A stretch of 64,000 nt of DNA. Origin: Euglena gracilis (Eukaryota > Euglenida > Euglenophyceae > Euglenales). The position numbers and the translations under genes were made by a program. Under the pieces are notes generated by a model. It did not search any database, was not told the origin of the DNA, and saw nothing but the letters and a program-made list of their open reading frames with translations. The stretch spans positions 7,399,493 to 7,463,492 of the forward strand of contig CP154956.1 in NCBI GenBank assembly GCA_039621445.1, read 5' to 3'. Positions 45,001 through 55,690 of this stretch are shown piece after piece (the stretch's first letter is position 1; every line of letters begins with the position of its first letter).

Positions 45001-47077
45001 TGAGCTCTCGATAAGCGCGCACCCACCCCTTCATTGACCTCCCCATAAACTGGCCCACTCCAGGGAGCTCTTTTGACTGAAATGCAGGGATTTGTGCCCG
45101 AAACCGGAGGCTAGGGGGTCAAAAAAAACAGTCGTTTTTGGCTCAAAAAACACGTTCTCTGGGTCCGGGAGGCCAAAAAAAATCGTTTCGAGCAAAAAAA
45201 AAATTCGATTTTTTTCGTCTTTTTTTCGCCGAAAATGGCTAAGTCGAACAGTGGGAAAAGTGTACAAAACGGCCATCTGCGCCGAAAATTGCCGTATCTC
45301 GGGCTAGGCGGGGAGTTGCGAGGAAATCAAAATACCAGTAGATAGGGCGTTCCAAGGGCTTCAAATTAGGTCTGGACATTTCTTTTGATTTTGCATCATT
45401 TTGGAGATATTTTGAAAGTGGAAATTTTTTGGCGGAAGTGGAAGAGTCCAAGGGGGGGGGGGCTTATCCAGGGGGGGCCCGCCTGGATAAGTTCCAGTTT
45501 GGACCCCTTCGCGCGTGAATAACTCGGGCCTGGTGGGGAGTTGGGGGTCAAACCCAGGTGATTCGGAAACTAGGAATCCAGTCGCTCGCGACTGGAAAAA
45601 AAAAATCCGGGAACCGGGCCGGTCATGGTGATAATCCATCGGTTCCCGAGGTTGCCCCGACCCGGGGGGGGGGGGGCGGGGGGGGGGGGGGGGGGGCGGG
45701 AGGGGGGGGCGGTGGAGGGGGGGTTTCGCCAGGGTGTAAGCTTCGCTCTTACCCATAAAGGGATAAGAGCTCAGCGACCCCCCACACCCCTCCCCTCCCC
45801 CCTCCCCCCGGGGTGCACGACTAAAAAAAAAAACCCTGGCACCAATGACCTGGCCTGGGGGTGGGTGTTTTCCACCCTGCCCTTCGTGGCAAAAAAATAC
45901 AAAAAAAAGACGAAACAGTAAACAAAACATACCAAGCAACCCCACAACTCATGGGCACGGGACTCCGCCCATTTCTTCGGTGTATGGAAGAGGGTATGTC
46001 TGGCACCTGGGATCCTGTTCCCACCAGACTGCTTGCATCATCCCAAAGGATGTTAACAGAATTAAAACCATTTTTCCCCTTTGGCTTCCCAAAAGATAGA
46101 GCAAGGCAGGAGATGACAAAAGATCTTTGTCAGAGAGAAAGTCTAAATGGCTGAACCCTCCCTTTTTTGTGGCGTCTTTCTCAGATTTGAAACTAATTTT
46201 GGGAGGCTGGTGAATCCCATATCACAACACACAGTCCACGTCCAACGCGGTCGGGGGGGGGGGGGGTGCCAACACGTGATCGGAAGGGGAAGCCTTGTGG
46301 CGTACCCATCAAAGTTGGCAGAGGTCCACTCGTCCGCCCGGTTCTTCACCATGCCGGCGCAATTCTCACACCCCGCCTCCAAGCAACTCGGGAGTTGACC
46401 TTGGAATTTGAGTGATTGGTGTTGACCTTGGTGGTTGAGTGACTGGTCTTGGTGTTCCGGTGCTGCTGGGATGCTGTGAACTGTGCTGGTGCCATGGGTT
46501 TTCTTAAGGGCTGGGGGGGGGGGACCATGAGCCGGCTGGAAAAAGGTGCTGGCTGGAAAAAAAAGTGCTGGCTGGAAAAAAAAGGTGCTGGCTGGATCCC
46601 TTCTGGGGGGGGGGCAGCTGGCAGAGGGTTCTCAAAAAATGCTCAAAAAAGGTCCAAATCGGCAGTCTTTGGGGGTTTTTTTGCCAAAATTTGAGGCGAA
46701 AACTCATAAACCCTTCAAAATGCCATTTTTGGCTATCTTTGACCCCTTTTCAAAAAAAAATGTGCATGGCGCTTCGCGCCGAAAATTTTGTTAGTCTGGT
46801 TTGATCCCCTGGGGATAAGGTTCCCCAGAATGCTTTAAAAAAAAATGGATTTGTCGGTTCTGACAGATTTGTCGGGACCTATCGAGATGTTAGGAATTGC
46901 TGTGAGTTATCACTGGAGCTGCTTGCCTGCTTCCAGGAATTGGGCATATGACTTGATTCGCCGGCAGTATATGCAGGCCCGCAGATCCTTGAGGGTGCGG
47001 TGGTGTGACTTGGGGATGCACGAGGTGTCTAGCACTGAAGGAGAACATAAAAACAACGTGGAAGCAGCCTCCTTCAT
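42075..47077 (-). CDS. SPT4: Transcription elongation factor SPT4 (DSIF small subunit), four exons
   Basis: Exons, in reading order, are about 47077-46931, 46376-46306, 44074-44019 and 42238-42075, about 145 residues. Spt4 binds the Spt5 NGN domain and helps RNA polymerase II elongate through chromatin in the nucleus. Exon 1 holds LKDLRACIYCRRIKSYAQF, exon 2 GCENCAGMVKNRADEW and SANFDG, exon 3 FISLIEPSKSWAGRWHG, exon 4 LLPGCYAIKVHGG. The four zinc-binding Cys (CIYC, CENC) are intact and spacing follows human SUPT4H1 as remembered. Introns 2 and 3 are GT-AG (GATGG|GTACGC...CAACAG|GTTC; TTGG|GTGTGC...CATCAG|GGGC). Intron 1 fits only as GC-AG and lies between similar tggaagcagg/tggaggcggg copies. 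The N-terminus (ATG at 47077) is about 20 residues longer than usual, so an upstream exon is possible. The C-terminus carries an acidic stretch (EEDVPDEDD). Confidence 0.88.
42297..42607. mobile_element. Foldback element, copy 2 (inverted relative to copy 1)
   Basis: It starts accccccctaataggggcg, ends cgtgcttctattaggggggg, and contains 'gctacaagcgca', 'gtccaaataaagtgcacc', 'gccaccgaaggcggc' and 'gatgggatttctaaagga'. These are the reverse complement of the 6648-6882 element plus extra interior. It lies in SPT4 intron 3, near exon 4. Confidence 0.8.
42685..42865. repeat. 'Agtggccac' foldback repeat
   Basis: cccctcaaagtggcca (about 42692) and tggccactttgagggg (about 42801) are inverted copies, with further 'ggccactttggggg' after them. 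Interior: 'tggcctttggcgccaaaag'. It lies in SPT4 intron 3. Confidence 0.75.
43715..43960. repeat. 'Gctggctggaaaaagg' dispersed repeat, copy 1
   Basis: Tandem ggctggaaaaaggctg units are followed by a C-run/G-run, then a unique tail with 'ccatatggccatttctgg'. A similar block with three 'gctggctggaaaaaa' units and ggcgcttcgcgcc (46768-46780) lies at 46530-46810. Both are within SPT4 introns. Confidence 0.65.
44340..44660. repeat. Clustered 'ggtgaacttcacc' palindromes
   Basis: ggtgaagttcaccg, agttcaccgttgggtcc, cccaacggtgaacttcac, tggtgaagttcacc and acggtgaagtccac occur within about 300 bases, alternating in orientation, in SPT4 intron 2. They form a nested set of inverted repeats around a short C-run. 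Confidence 0.75.
44790..44980. mobile_element. C/G-edged element with central GCGC hairpin
   Basis: It starts gttttttttaagacccgggg, holds 'gtgctaaaaatagcactttt' and the hairpin ctcggcgcatttggcgccga (44901-44920), and ends in a C-run/G-run. The 5' edge and the centre match the 32686-32943 element and the start at 47592. It lies in SPT4 intron 2. Confidence 0.65.
45655..45730. repeat. Very long G-rich run
   Basis: About 60 bases of almost pure G with a few C and A interruptions. Such a run can form G-quadruplexes and is also prone to sequencing and assembly error. Confidence 0.9.
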
Positions 47078-47379
47078 CAAAGAAAGTTTCTGTCTCAAGG
47101 GGGGAATTGGACACCATCAGAGACATATTTGAGCCGAGAACCTCATCGACCCTACATTCTCCCCCATTGAAAACTTCAGTTGTTGACCAACCACCCGAAG
47201 GAGTGGTTCAGGAGGTTGGTGGCAAAGATTTTCTGTCTTGGAGGGTCCCAACCCATATGTTTGTCCAATCAACCGCTCTCTTAAAAAAAAAAAAGCTGGA
47301 CTTGGAGTCTTGTTTTTGATTTTGTTTTTCAGTGGTCTGTTTTGACCCCATTCAGGCCAAGGTTTCTCCAAAAATTCGG

Positions 47380-47575
47380 CCGGTGATGCCTAATTTGACA
47401 TAATATTCAAGTGGATTCCTAATTCTGAGGCATAAATTTTGCAAATTTTGGGATGGTGATTCCTAATTTGGTGTCAAAATCCTAATTCTAGGTGTGGGGA
47501 TTCCTAATTCAAGGATTTTCTCCAAAAAATTGTGTTCGGTGATTCCTAATTTAGCCACCAAGAATGTGGTGTTCC
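47380..47575. repeat. 'Gattcctaattt' repeat cluster
   Basis: Spaced copies of (g)attcctaattt/c and caaaatcctaattctagg. Related words recur at 50640-50960 and 51400-52030, giving a dispersed degenerate family. Confidence 0.65.
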
Positions 47576-47789
47576 CCTATGAAAGGGGGGTCAGGCTTCT
47601 GTTTTAAGACCCTGGGGGAGGGGGTTGCTCATTCCTCGCCACAGCCTGGCGCGGGAACCCCCCCCCCGAGGAGATCCCCCAAAAGTCAGGCTGTCTGAAG
47701 ATATTTCCCAAATTTTCCTGGCACGTCGTGCTGGAGCCACTGGGAGGGAGGAGTCAGCCAACCCAAAGGTTCCACCATTACCATTGAAC

Positions 47790-47999
47790 CTCACAGCATT
47801 TTTGGCTCTCATCGTTGTGATGAGAGAGGCCATGAGGTTATTGAAGCGTGGGAACTGCTTCAACGATGAGGGCACAATGATCGAATGCGCGGGTGCCAAA
47901 GCTTGCAAAGATGCAACGGGCATAAAGTTCAGGAGTCCATCTTTTCCAGCCCCGTCCTGCTTCGCCTTTACACAAACTTCCACGTCTTCCTTGGTGCAA
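47790..47999 (-). CDS. Unrecognised protein family, copy A (one exon)
   Basis: It reads [19 protein letters not shown], then [20 protein letters not shown] and a stretch ending NAVR at a GTGAG|GTTCAA donor. The upstream edge abuts a G-run and 'caattagg', probably an intron end. It is clearly paralogous to 53229-53874 with matching exon ends, but is continuous where copy B has an intron. I do not recognise the family. Retention of the frame suggests selection or recent duplication. Confidence 0.5.
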
Positions 48000-48019
48000 C
48001 CCCCCTCCTAATTGAACCG

Positions 48020-49270
<1,251 letters not shown>

Positions 49271-49299
49271 TTGTCTGGTTAAACCGGCGTTTGGGACGC

Positions 49300-49626
49300 T
49301 GGGTTCAGGACAGACCGGCTTCCCCCCACGGGTTTTCCGGACGCCGGTTCTGTTCGAAACCCCGGGGTAAAAGACGTCTGTCCAAAACCCGGTGTCCGGT
49401 ATGGGACTGTATTTTGTTCAAAAACATGTGCCAATGTGACCCCAGAAACTAAAATCTCCTTGGCTGAAGAGGGATAAGAGGCACAATTGCTGAGTGCAAA
49501 AATATCATGGATCAGTGGCGGCAAGCGTTTTGCAGTTTCTGAGGTGGGGGGAGGATTGCTAGGGATACAGATTGCTACAGCCGCAGCGGTAACAGGGCAA
49601 AGTGTATTGCCGGCAGGGAAACACAT
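49300..49626 (-). other. Protein-like open frame, unassigned
   Basis: A minus-strand frame of about 100 codons includes NCASYPSSAKEILVSGVTLA and has plausible composition, but no domain or splice support. It lies upstream of copy A on the same strand. The lower part includes the 'ggacgccggttctgt' repeat, so only part could be coding. Confidence 0.25.
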
Positions 49627-50075
49627 TACGGAAATTTGGCTGGACTCCCTCTGGTTTTTTCAGTATTACTGTTGGGAAATTTGGTTGGACCTCCCCCTGG
49701 GTTTTTTTCAGAAATACAGTTGGGAAATTTTGGCTGGATCCCCCCTGGCTTTTTTCAGAACTACGGTTGGGAAATTTGGGAATTTTGGCTGGACCCCCCT
49801 TGGTTGTTTTGAGAAACACGGGTGGAAATTTTTGGATGGACCCCACTGCGTTTCTTCAGAATCACGGTTGTTAAATGTTGGCTGGACCCCCCTGGGAGTT
49901 TTCAGAAACACAGTTGGATGGACCACGTTGGGTTTTTTCAGAAATACGGTTGGGAAGTAGGGCTGGAACCCACTTTGCTTTTTCAGAATTTGGGTTAGGA
50001 GATTTCATGTTTGAACCCCCTGGTTTTTTTTCAGAATTAACTTTGGGAATTTTTTTTGGTTGGACCCCCTTGGGC
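49626..50075. repeat. ~60-bp minisatellite, seven to eight imperfect units
   Basis: Each unit contains (g)gctggacccccctgg, then a T-run ending in cag, then 'aa(a/c)tacggttgggaaat'. Units vary from about 50 to 65 bases and become more divergent rightwards. Each carries a ttttttcag resembling a splice acceptor. Confidence 0.85.
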
Positions 50076-50410
50076 CTAAAGGGAAACGCAAGTGCGCATA
50101 TTTCTAAATGGTCCCTGTCCCGAAGGGGGAGAACGCCGGTTCTGTCCTGAAAAATGCCACCGAAAAATTGAAGTTTAAAGGTATTTCCTTTCCAAAAATT
50201 GGATATCACACCTAAGGATTGGCATTTGCCCCCCCAAATTAGGAATTTGCTTCCCAAATTATACATTTGGAACTGGTTTATCCCCTTTCATAGATTTCAG
50301 AAAGTTACCGACAGGGGCCCAGGCACAGGGGGGGGGGGGTCCCGCGGGACCCCCTTGTCGAATTGCGAACTCTACCGAACCCGGCGTCCCTAAAACGTCG
50401 CTTTAAACAA

Positions 50411-50489
50411 GAGGGGGGGACGCCGGTTCTGTCCTGAACACGGCGTCCGGGACGCCGGGTTCAGGACAGAACCGGCGTCCCCCCCCCTC
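50411..50489. repeat. Near-perfect 79-bp hairpin
   Basis: A G-run plus acgccggttctgtcctgaac faces gttcaggacagaaccggcgt plus a C-run. The arms are about 35 bases with one or two mismatches and a loop of only a few bases. Single arms recur at 50125-50145 and, degenerate, at 49284-49420. Confidence 0.9.
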
Positions 50490-50639
50490 TTTTTTGCAGC
50501 AGAGTTCGGACTTTGACAGGGGGGTCCTGCGGGACCCCCCCTCCCGGCGCCTGGGCTCCCCCATTGTTTATTTTTAGTCCAGACTTTATTGTTTATTTTT
50601 AGTTTATTTTTAGTCCACACCCCGGACCTCCCCCCCCCC

Positions 50640-52035
50640 CGAACTCGATCGGTCCGCAAATGCGTAATTTTGGTGTAAAATACTAATTTTGGGTGGAAAT
50701 TCCTAATTTTCTTGGTGCCAACTCCAATTTCAAATGCTTAATTTGAAATGCAAACTCCAAAATTTCGGAAGTAAATGCCTAATTTTGGGTTGCAAATGCC
50801 CGGTTGGCTGACCAATGTCGATTTTGTGAACCAGTTTCTCTTTTTTGAGTGGCATGTCTCCTTTTTTTTTTGAGTGGACACATCCTGACGGTGTGCAAAA
50901 TCCTAATTTTTGAGTGGTAAACCCCCATTTCGGATGGCTACCCCCCTTTATTTGACCCCCTCCGTAATTGAGCATTTGGGTCTGGGGAAATTTTTTTTTC
51001 ATGGGCCGAAGGCACTGAAAATAAAATTTTGCCCTCTCTCCAAAAGGAATTTTGACCCCCCCTCTTATTTGAGCATTTGGGGGGTCCTTTCGCCCGTGGG
51101 TGTGCTCAAATAATGGGGGGGTAACAATCATTTTGGGCAATTTTGGGGGGTTTTCTTTGAACTGTTCACCCAAAAATTCAACCATTTTCACCCTTATGGT
51201 TTGTTTGGGGCCATTTTCTGCCACTTTATATGCACACGGGACAGTAGTGGTGCTTTTGTTTGGTCATTCAGATCCACATAATTTTCGGGTGAAACCCCTT
51301 CAAGATAACCATGGGGGGTGTTGGGGTCGTGGGGGGGGGGGGTCGCGGGGGGGTCGGGGGGAAATGGGTTTCGCGGCAGGTCATGTGTGACTTGTATGTC
51401 ATCCTATCCTCTAATTTTAGATCCCAATTTGGAATTTGCGTGTCATTTGGGTCCGAAAATTGGTCCAACTAGGAATTTGGACCAATTTTTCGTGTTTTTA
51501 ATTCCTAATGGGGGATGGGGGGGTGGGGCTGGAGGGGGCTGTGCTGGGCTGGGTCGATGAAAACAAAATTTTCTGGGGGAGCACGCCGTCGGCTAGCCGC
51601 CGGCCAGCCGTCAGCCAGCCGTGTGACTCACAGGAAAATGAGGTTAGCCACATCCTTGTGGTGGTGAACCTCTTCAAGGTCATATTTATTGTCAACAGAG
51701 GTTGCATTTTGAGGTTGTATTTGGGTCTTTTTGCACATTTTTTTGTGCATTTTAGCAGCTTTGGAATTCTTTCACCAATTTCAACGAGTTTGATCCAATT
51801 TGGGTCAATTTCATGGGGGTGTTTAGGGTGGGTCGCGGGGGGATCGTGGGGGGGGGGTCGCGGGGGGAGCCCGATTTGGGTGTCCAAAAAGTACAAAAAA
51901 TTGCATTGATTAGGAATTTGCCACTCAGAATTGGTAATTTACACATGAAATTAGGAATTTACTTCTCAAAATCAGCAATTTGTACACCAAATTAGGAATT
52001 TACATCTCACACCAAATTAGGCATTTGCATGACCC
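50640..52035. repeat. Degenerate 'ttaggaatttg' repeat region
   Basis: Irregularly spaced words such as taattttggg, aaattaggaatttac, aggaatttg and caaattag occur throughout, separated by G-runs (51100-51120, 51330-51360, 51510-51540, 51835-51870). Some open frames exist, but no domain or splice-supported exon. Confidence 0.6.
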
Positions 52036-52389
52036 GGCCCCCGTCACGCCGTCAGCCAGCAGTCGGCCAGCCATGTGCTCCCCCTCTAAAACATTTTTGC
52101 CTTCTCAACATTTTGATGGATGGAGCTGGAACAAGGCTGGAACAAGGCTGGGGGGCTGTGATGGAGGAAGCTGTGATGAGGAGGAAAAATGCAGGGACAG
52201 CTAGGCAGCCCAATTGGCTGGCCAGCCGGCGGCCTCATGGCCGCCTTCTGCCGGCCGGGCTGGACCTGGGGGGGGGGGGGTGCTCTCCCGAAATTGGGCT
52301 GTTGGCTAGATTTGAGCTGCTGGCTGGATGGACACCCTTCAGGGGATGGGGTCATACAATTGCTTACCAACCCCCGGGGGGGGGGGGGG

Positions 52390-52715
52390 GGGAGGGGGGG
52401 TCACTCCACTTTTTTAAAAACGAGTCAGTCACTCATTTTCAAAAAACCAGCCAGTCACTACCCCCCCCCCGGCCACTCAGAAAAACGGCCACTTTCCAGT
52501 CACTTTAGGCCATTTTAGGCCCAAAAATTTTTCCGGCACCTTCGGCGCTGGGGTCACTCAAGCCACTTTTGCCCACTCCTGGCCGACCCCCCGGGGGGGG
52601 GGGGGGGGGGGGGTCCGGCCAAAAACCAGTCAGTCACTCTGAAAAAACCAGTCACCCACCCCCCCCCCCGGGGGGTGGGGTAGGTCAGTGCTTAAGCAAT
52701 TGCCTGGATGGGGTC
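52390..52715. repeat. 'Accagtcagtcac' dispersed repeat family, copy
   Basis: G-run, gagtcagtcactcattttc, ccagccagtcactac, C-run, cactttccagtcactttagg, hairpin ccggcaccttcggcgctggg (52533-52552), 'aagccacttttgcccac', C/G junction, gtcagtcactctgaaaaaac and a final C/G junction. It closely parallels the 31125-31505 copy. Confidence 0.8.
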
Positions 52716-53228
52716 CCCTAAGAAAACCCCACCCCGTAAAACCACAGCTGGTAGCTAGGCCAAATATTGATCATTTCATCTGATTTGGCTGTTTTGGACT
52801 TTGAATTTTTCTTTCGTGTTACGTGTTTTCTGGGGCAATTCCGTAGGCTTCCCACAACAGCAGGATCATGTGGATGCCTGCAAAATCACTATAGGAGATG
52901 GAAGCAAATTTGAAAACCCTAAATCTCTGCTTGCTTATTTTGTTTTCTCTAAACCCACCATGAATTTCATGTTTTCCCTGAAGATTGGGTGGGTCCTCAG
53001 GTTTAGAGAAAAATTTTCTGGGCCAGTGTCACGGTGGTTATGGAGGACGCCCACTTTGCCAGCCGACCAGCCATGGCCAGCCGCGGCTGGTGGCTGAAGA
53101 AAGAAGGACGCAAAAAAAAGAGGAAGACTATGGGGGGTCGGCACGCCGTGGCGAGGTTTCCGGCTGGGGGGGGGAGGGGGGGTTTTGGCGTGGCGAGGGG
53201 GTATGTGAAAATGGAGAGATGAATGGAC

Positions 53229-53874
53229 CTCAGGGCTTTTCTGGCTCTATCTTGTGTGATGAGCGGCCCCATCAAAGCGTTGAACTGCCGGAACTGGCTG
53301 GTGGATGAGGGCACGATGATGGCAAAAACAGGAGCCAAAGCCCTGTAAATACGGCTCACCGCACTTACCATTACCCCCCCTAAACGACCCCCCCCCCTAA
53401 GTCGGGTCCAGCCGGTCCGGCCAGAACATGGATGAAATTTTTCGTAAGTTAAAATGGTCATAAAACACCTCATTTTTTCGAAAATTTTTCCAAAAATATT
53501 CTTGACCTGATAGACAAAATGGTGTAGATCACGAATTTCACACAAAAATTCCCTCCAAAAATGGTGGGGGGGGTGATATCAAGATTTTGTTTTCCGACCC
53601 CCCCCCCTAAGTGACCCCCCCCCTAAGTGGCCCTCCGGGGTCCTGGCCGGGACAAGAGGGGGGTCATTTAGGGGGGGGGGGGGGCTAATGGTACGTATGT
53701 CCGAAAAGAGGACACAGGCATGGATCAAAGGTGCCCATCTTTTCCAACCTTGTCCTGCCGCGCTTTCACCCAGGCATCGAGCTCCTCCTGCGTTGTGAAA
53801 AGTTCATGCGGGTCAATGCACCATCGCGCCCATCCCACAAAAACTTCGTCCAAAGTGTCAAAAACAACTGCATG
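53229..53874 (-). pseudogene. Unrecognised protein family, copy B (two exons, internal stop)
   Basis: Exon B1 (53874 to about 53701) follows tttgcacccag and reads VVFDTLDEVFVGWARWCIDP, then FTTQEELDAWVKARQDKVG, then KDGHL, stop, SMPV. Exon B2 (53341-53229) reads ALAPVFAIIVPSSTSQFRQF and ends CTGAG|GTCCAT. Both align with copy A. The TGA replaces an Asn-like position of copy A, so the copy is either broken, misassembled or further spliced. Between B1 and B2 lies a 359-base intron built on an inverted-repeat element. Joining TTTCGG to GCTTTG restores the copy A register exactly. Confidence 0.5.
53367..53692. mobile_element. 326-bp inverted-repeat element forming most of the copy B intron
   Basis: The left end accattaccccccctaaacg and right end (reverse complement: accattagcccc...taaatga) are inverted repeats. 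They enclose A/T-rich sequence and further C- and G-runs. The element fills the intron between B1 and B2 except for about 8 bases at its 5' side and about 25 at its 3' side. Confidence 0.8.
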
Positions 53875-53904
53875 CTGGGTGCAAATATCCATGTATTCCA
53901 AAAA

Positions 53905-54345
53905 ACACCCCTTGTGTTTTCAAATCGTTTTGGGGGGGCAAATCCCTTGTGTTGCCCATCGGATCGAGGGCCCCAAAATAACAAAATCCCTTGTGTTGCC
54001 AAGTTGTTTTGGGGGCAAGTCCCTTGTGGTTCCAAGTCGTTTTGGGGGGCAAATCCCTTTAACTGTTCGAGGGCCCCAAAGTAATAAAAACCCTTGTATC
54101 TCCAAGTCGTTTTGGGGGGCAAATCCCTTTTGTTGTTCAACTGATCGAGGGCCCCAAAGTAACAAAATCCTTTGTGTCTCCAAGTCGTTTTGGGTGGCAA
54201 ATCCCTTGTGCTGTCCAGCTGATCGAGGGCCCCAAAATAACAAAATCCCTTGTGTCTCCAAGTCGTTTTGGGGGGGAAGTCCGTTGTGTTTTCAAATTGT
54301 TTTGGGGGGTCAAATCCCTTGTGTTGCTCAACTGTTGCCCCAAAA
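53905..54345. repeat. 79-bp-type satellite, inverted short array
   Basis: Five to six units in the orientation tcgttttggggggcaaatcc...gggccccaaa(a/g)taacaaaatc. These are the reverse complement of the main 79-bp array at 57077-58743. Units are truncated to about 60-80 bases and more diverged. The plus-strand open frame through them is an artefact. Confidence 0.9.
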
Positions 54346-54589
54346 ATCACAAAATCCCTTATGTGACATAGTGATTTTGGGGTGTATTTTAGCATTAGTA
54401 ATAAATATTAATGTTTCTTGGTTTTGTTTTCTTTGTATTTGAAGCCTAAAACATCAAAAAAATTCGAATTTCTTTTTGATAGGGGGCGAGGTTGTGGGGT
54501 GGGCCGACTCTAGGCCGACCCTAGGATGGGCGACCCTAGGGTCGGCCCACTGGACCTTAGCGACCGAAGCGACCGGGGGGTTGCTTTAT

Positions 54590-55412
54590 CCTGGGGGGGG
54601 GGGGATAGTGGGCTTCGACCATGGTCGGCCCACGGTCGCTCTCGGTCGCTCTCGGTCGCTCTCGGTCGGGGGGGGGGGGGTGGTGGGGGTGGACCGAGGT
54701 TCGGCTGCACTTGGTCGTGGGGGTCGACCGAGGGCGACCATGGTCGACCCCCACTCCATAACCGCGACCCCCCCTTCTGAGGGGGCGACCATGGTCGACC
54801 CCCACCCCATAACGGCGACCCCCCCTTCCAAGGGGGCGACCATGGTCGACCCCCCCACCCCATGACCGCGACCCCCCGGCGACCATGGTCGACCCCCACC
54901 CCATAACCGCGACCCCCCCTAATGGGGGGGCGACCATGGTCGACCCCCCCACCCCATAACCGCGACCCCCCCTTCCGGGGGGGGGCGACCATGGTCGACC
55001 CCCCCACCCCATAACCGCGACCCCCCCTTCCAAGGGGCGACCATGGTCGACCCCCCCACCCCATAACCGCGACCCCCCCTTCCAAGGGGCGACCATGGTC
55101 GACCCCCTCACCCCATAACCGCGACCCCCCTCCCGGGGGGGGGGGCGACCATGGTCGACCCCCCCACCCCATAACCGCGACCCCCCCTTCCAAGGGGCAA
55201 CCATGGTCGACCCCCCCACCCCATAACCGCGACCCCCCCTTCCAAGGGGCGACCATGGTCGACCCCCCCACCCCATAACCGCAACCCCCCCTTCCAAGGG
55301 GCGACCATGGTCGACCCTCCCCACCCCATAACCGCGACCCCCCCTTCCGGGGGGGGGGGGGGGGGCGACCATGGTCGACCCCCGCACCCCATAACCGACC
55401 CTCCCTTCCAAG
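54590..55412. repeat. Left inverted arm: ~55-bp satellite with ATGGT palindrome
   Basis: It opens with a G-run and 'gtcggcccacggtcgctctc' repeats, then about 12 tandem units of cgaccatggtcgacccccc plus accccataaccgcga plus a C-run and 'ttccaagggg'. The 14-base perfect palindrome tcgaccatggtcga recurs in every unit. The same elements appear in reverse order and orientation at 58743-59283. Open frames of 324-361 codons are artefacts. Confidence 0.95.
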
Positions 55413-55469
55413 GGGAAAGGGGGGGACGGGACACAAAAACGAAACTTTCTGCACTTTCCTGGCCGTCCA

Positions 55470-55690
55470 CAACAGATAACACAAGGGATTTTGTTATTTT
55501 GGGGCCCTCGAACCGTTGAGCAACAAAAAGGGATTTGCCCCCCAAAACGGTTTGGTAGCACAAGGGATTTTGTTATTTTGGGGCCCTCGAATGGTTGAGC
55601 AACAAAAAGGGATTTGCCCCCCAAAACGGTTTGGTAACACAAGGGTTTTTGTTATTTTGGGGCCCTCGCAGGGTTGGAATTAAAACACCT
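55470..55690. repeat. 79-bp satellite, short array
   Basis: About 2.7 units of the 79-bp repeat, same orientation as the main array, adjoining the left arm. Confidence 0.95.

Noticed and set aside
53720-54442. 240-codon plus-strand frame
   Set aside because: Its 5' part is antisense to the copy B exon and the rest is inverted 79-bp satellite.
54510-55642. Minus-strand frames of 324-361 codons rich in Gly/Arg/Trp
   Set aside because: Translation of the ~55-bp tandem satellite.
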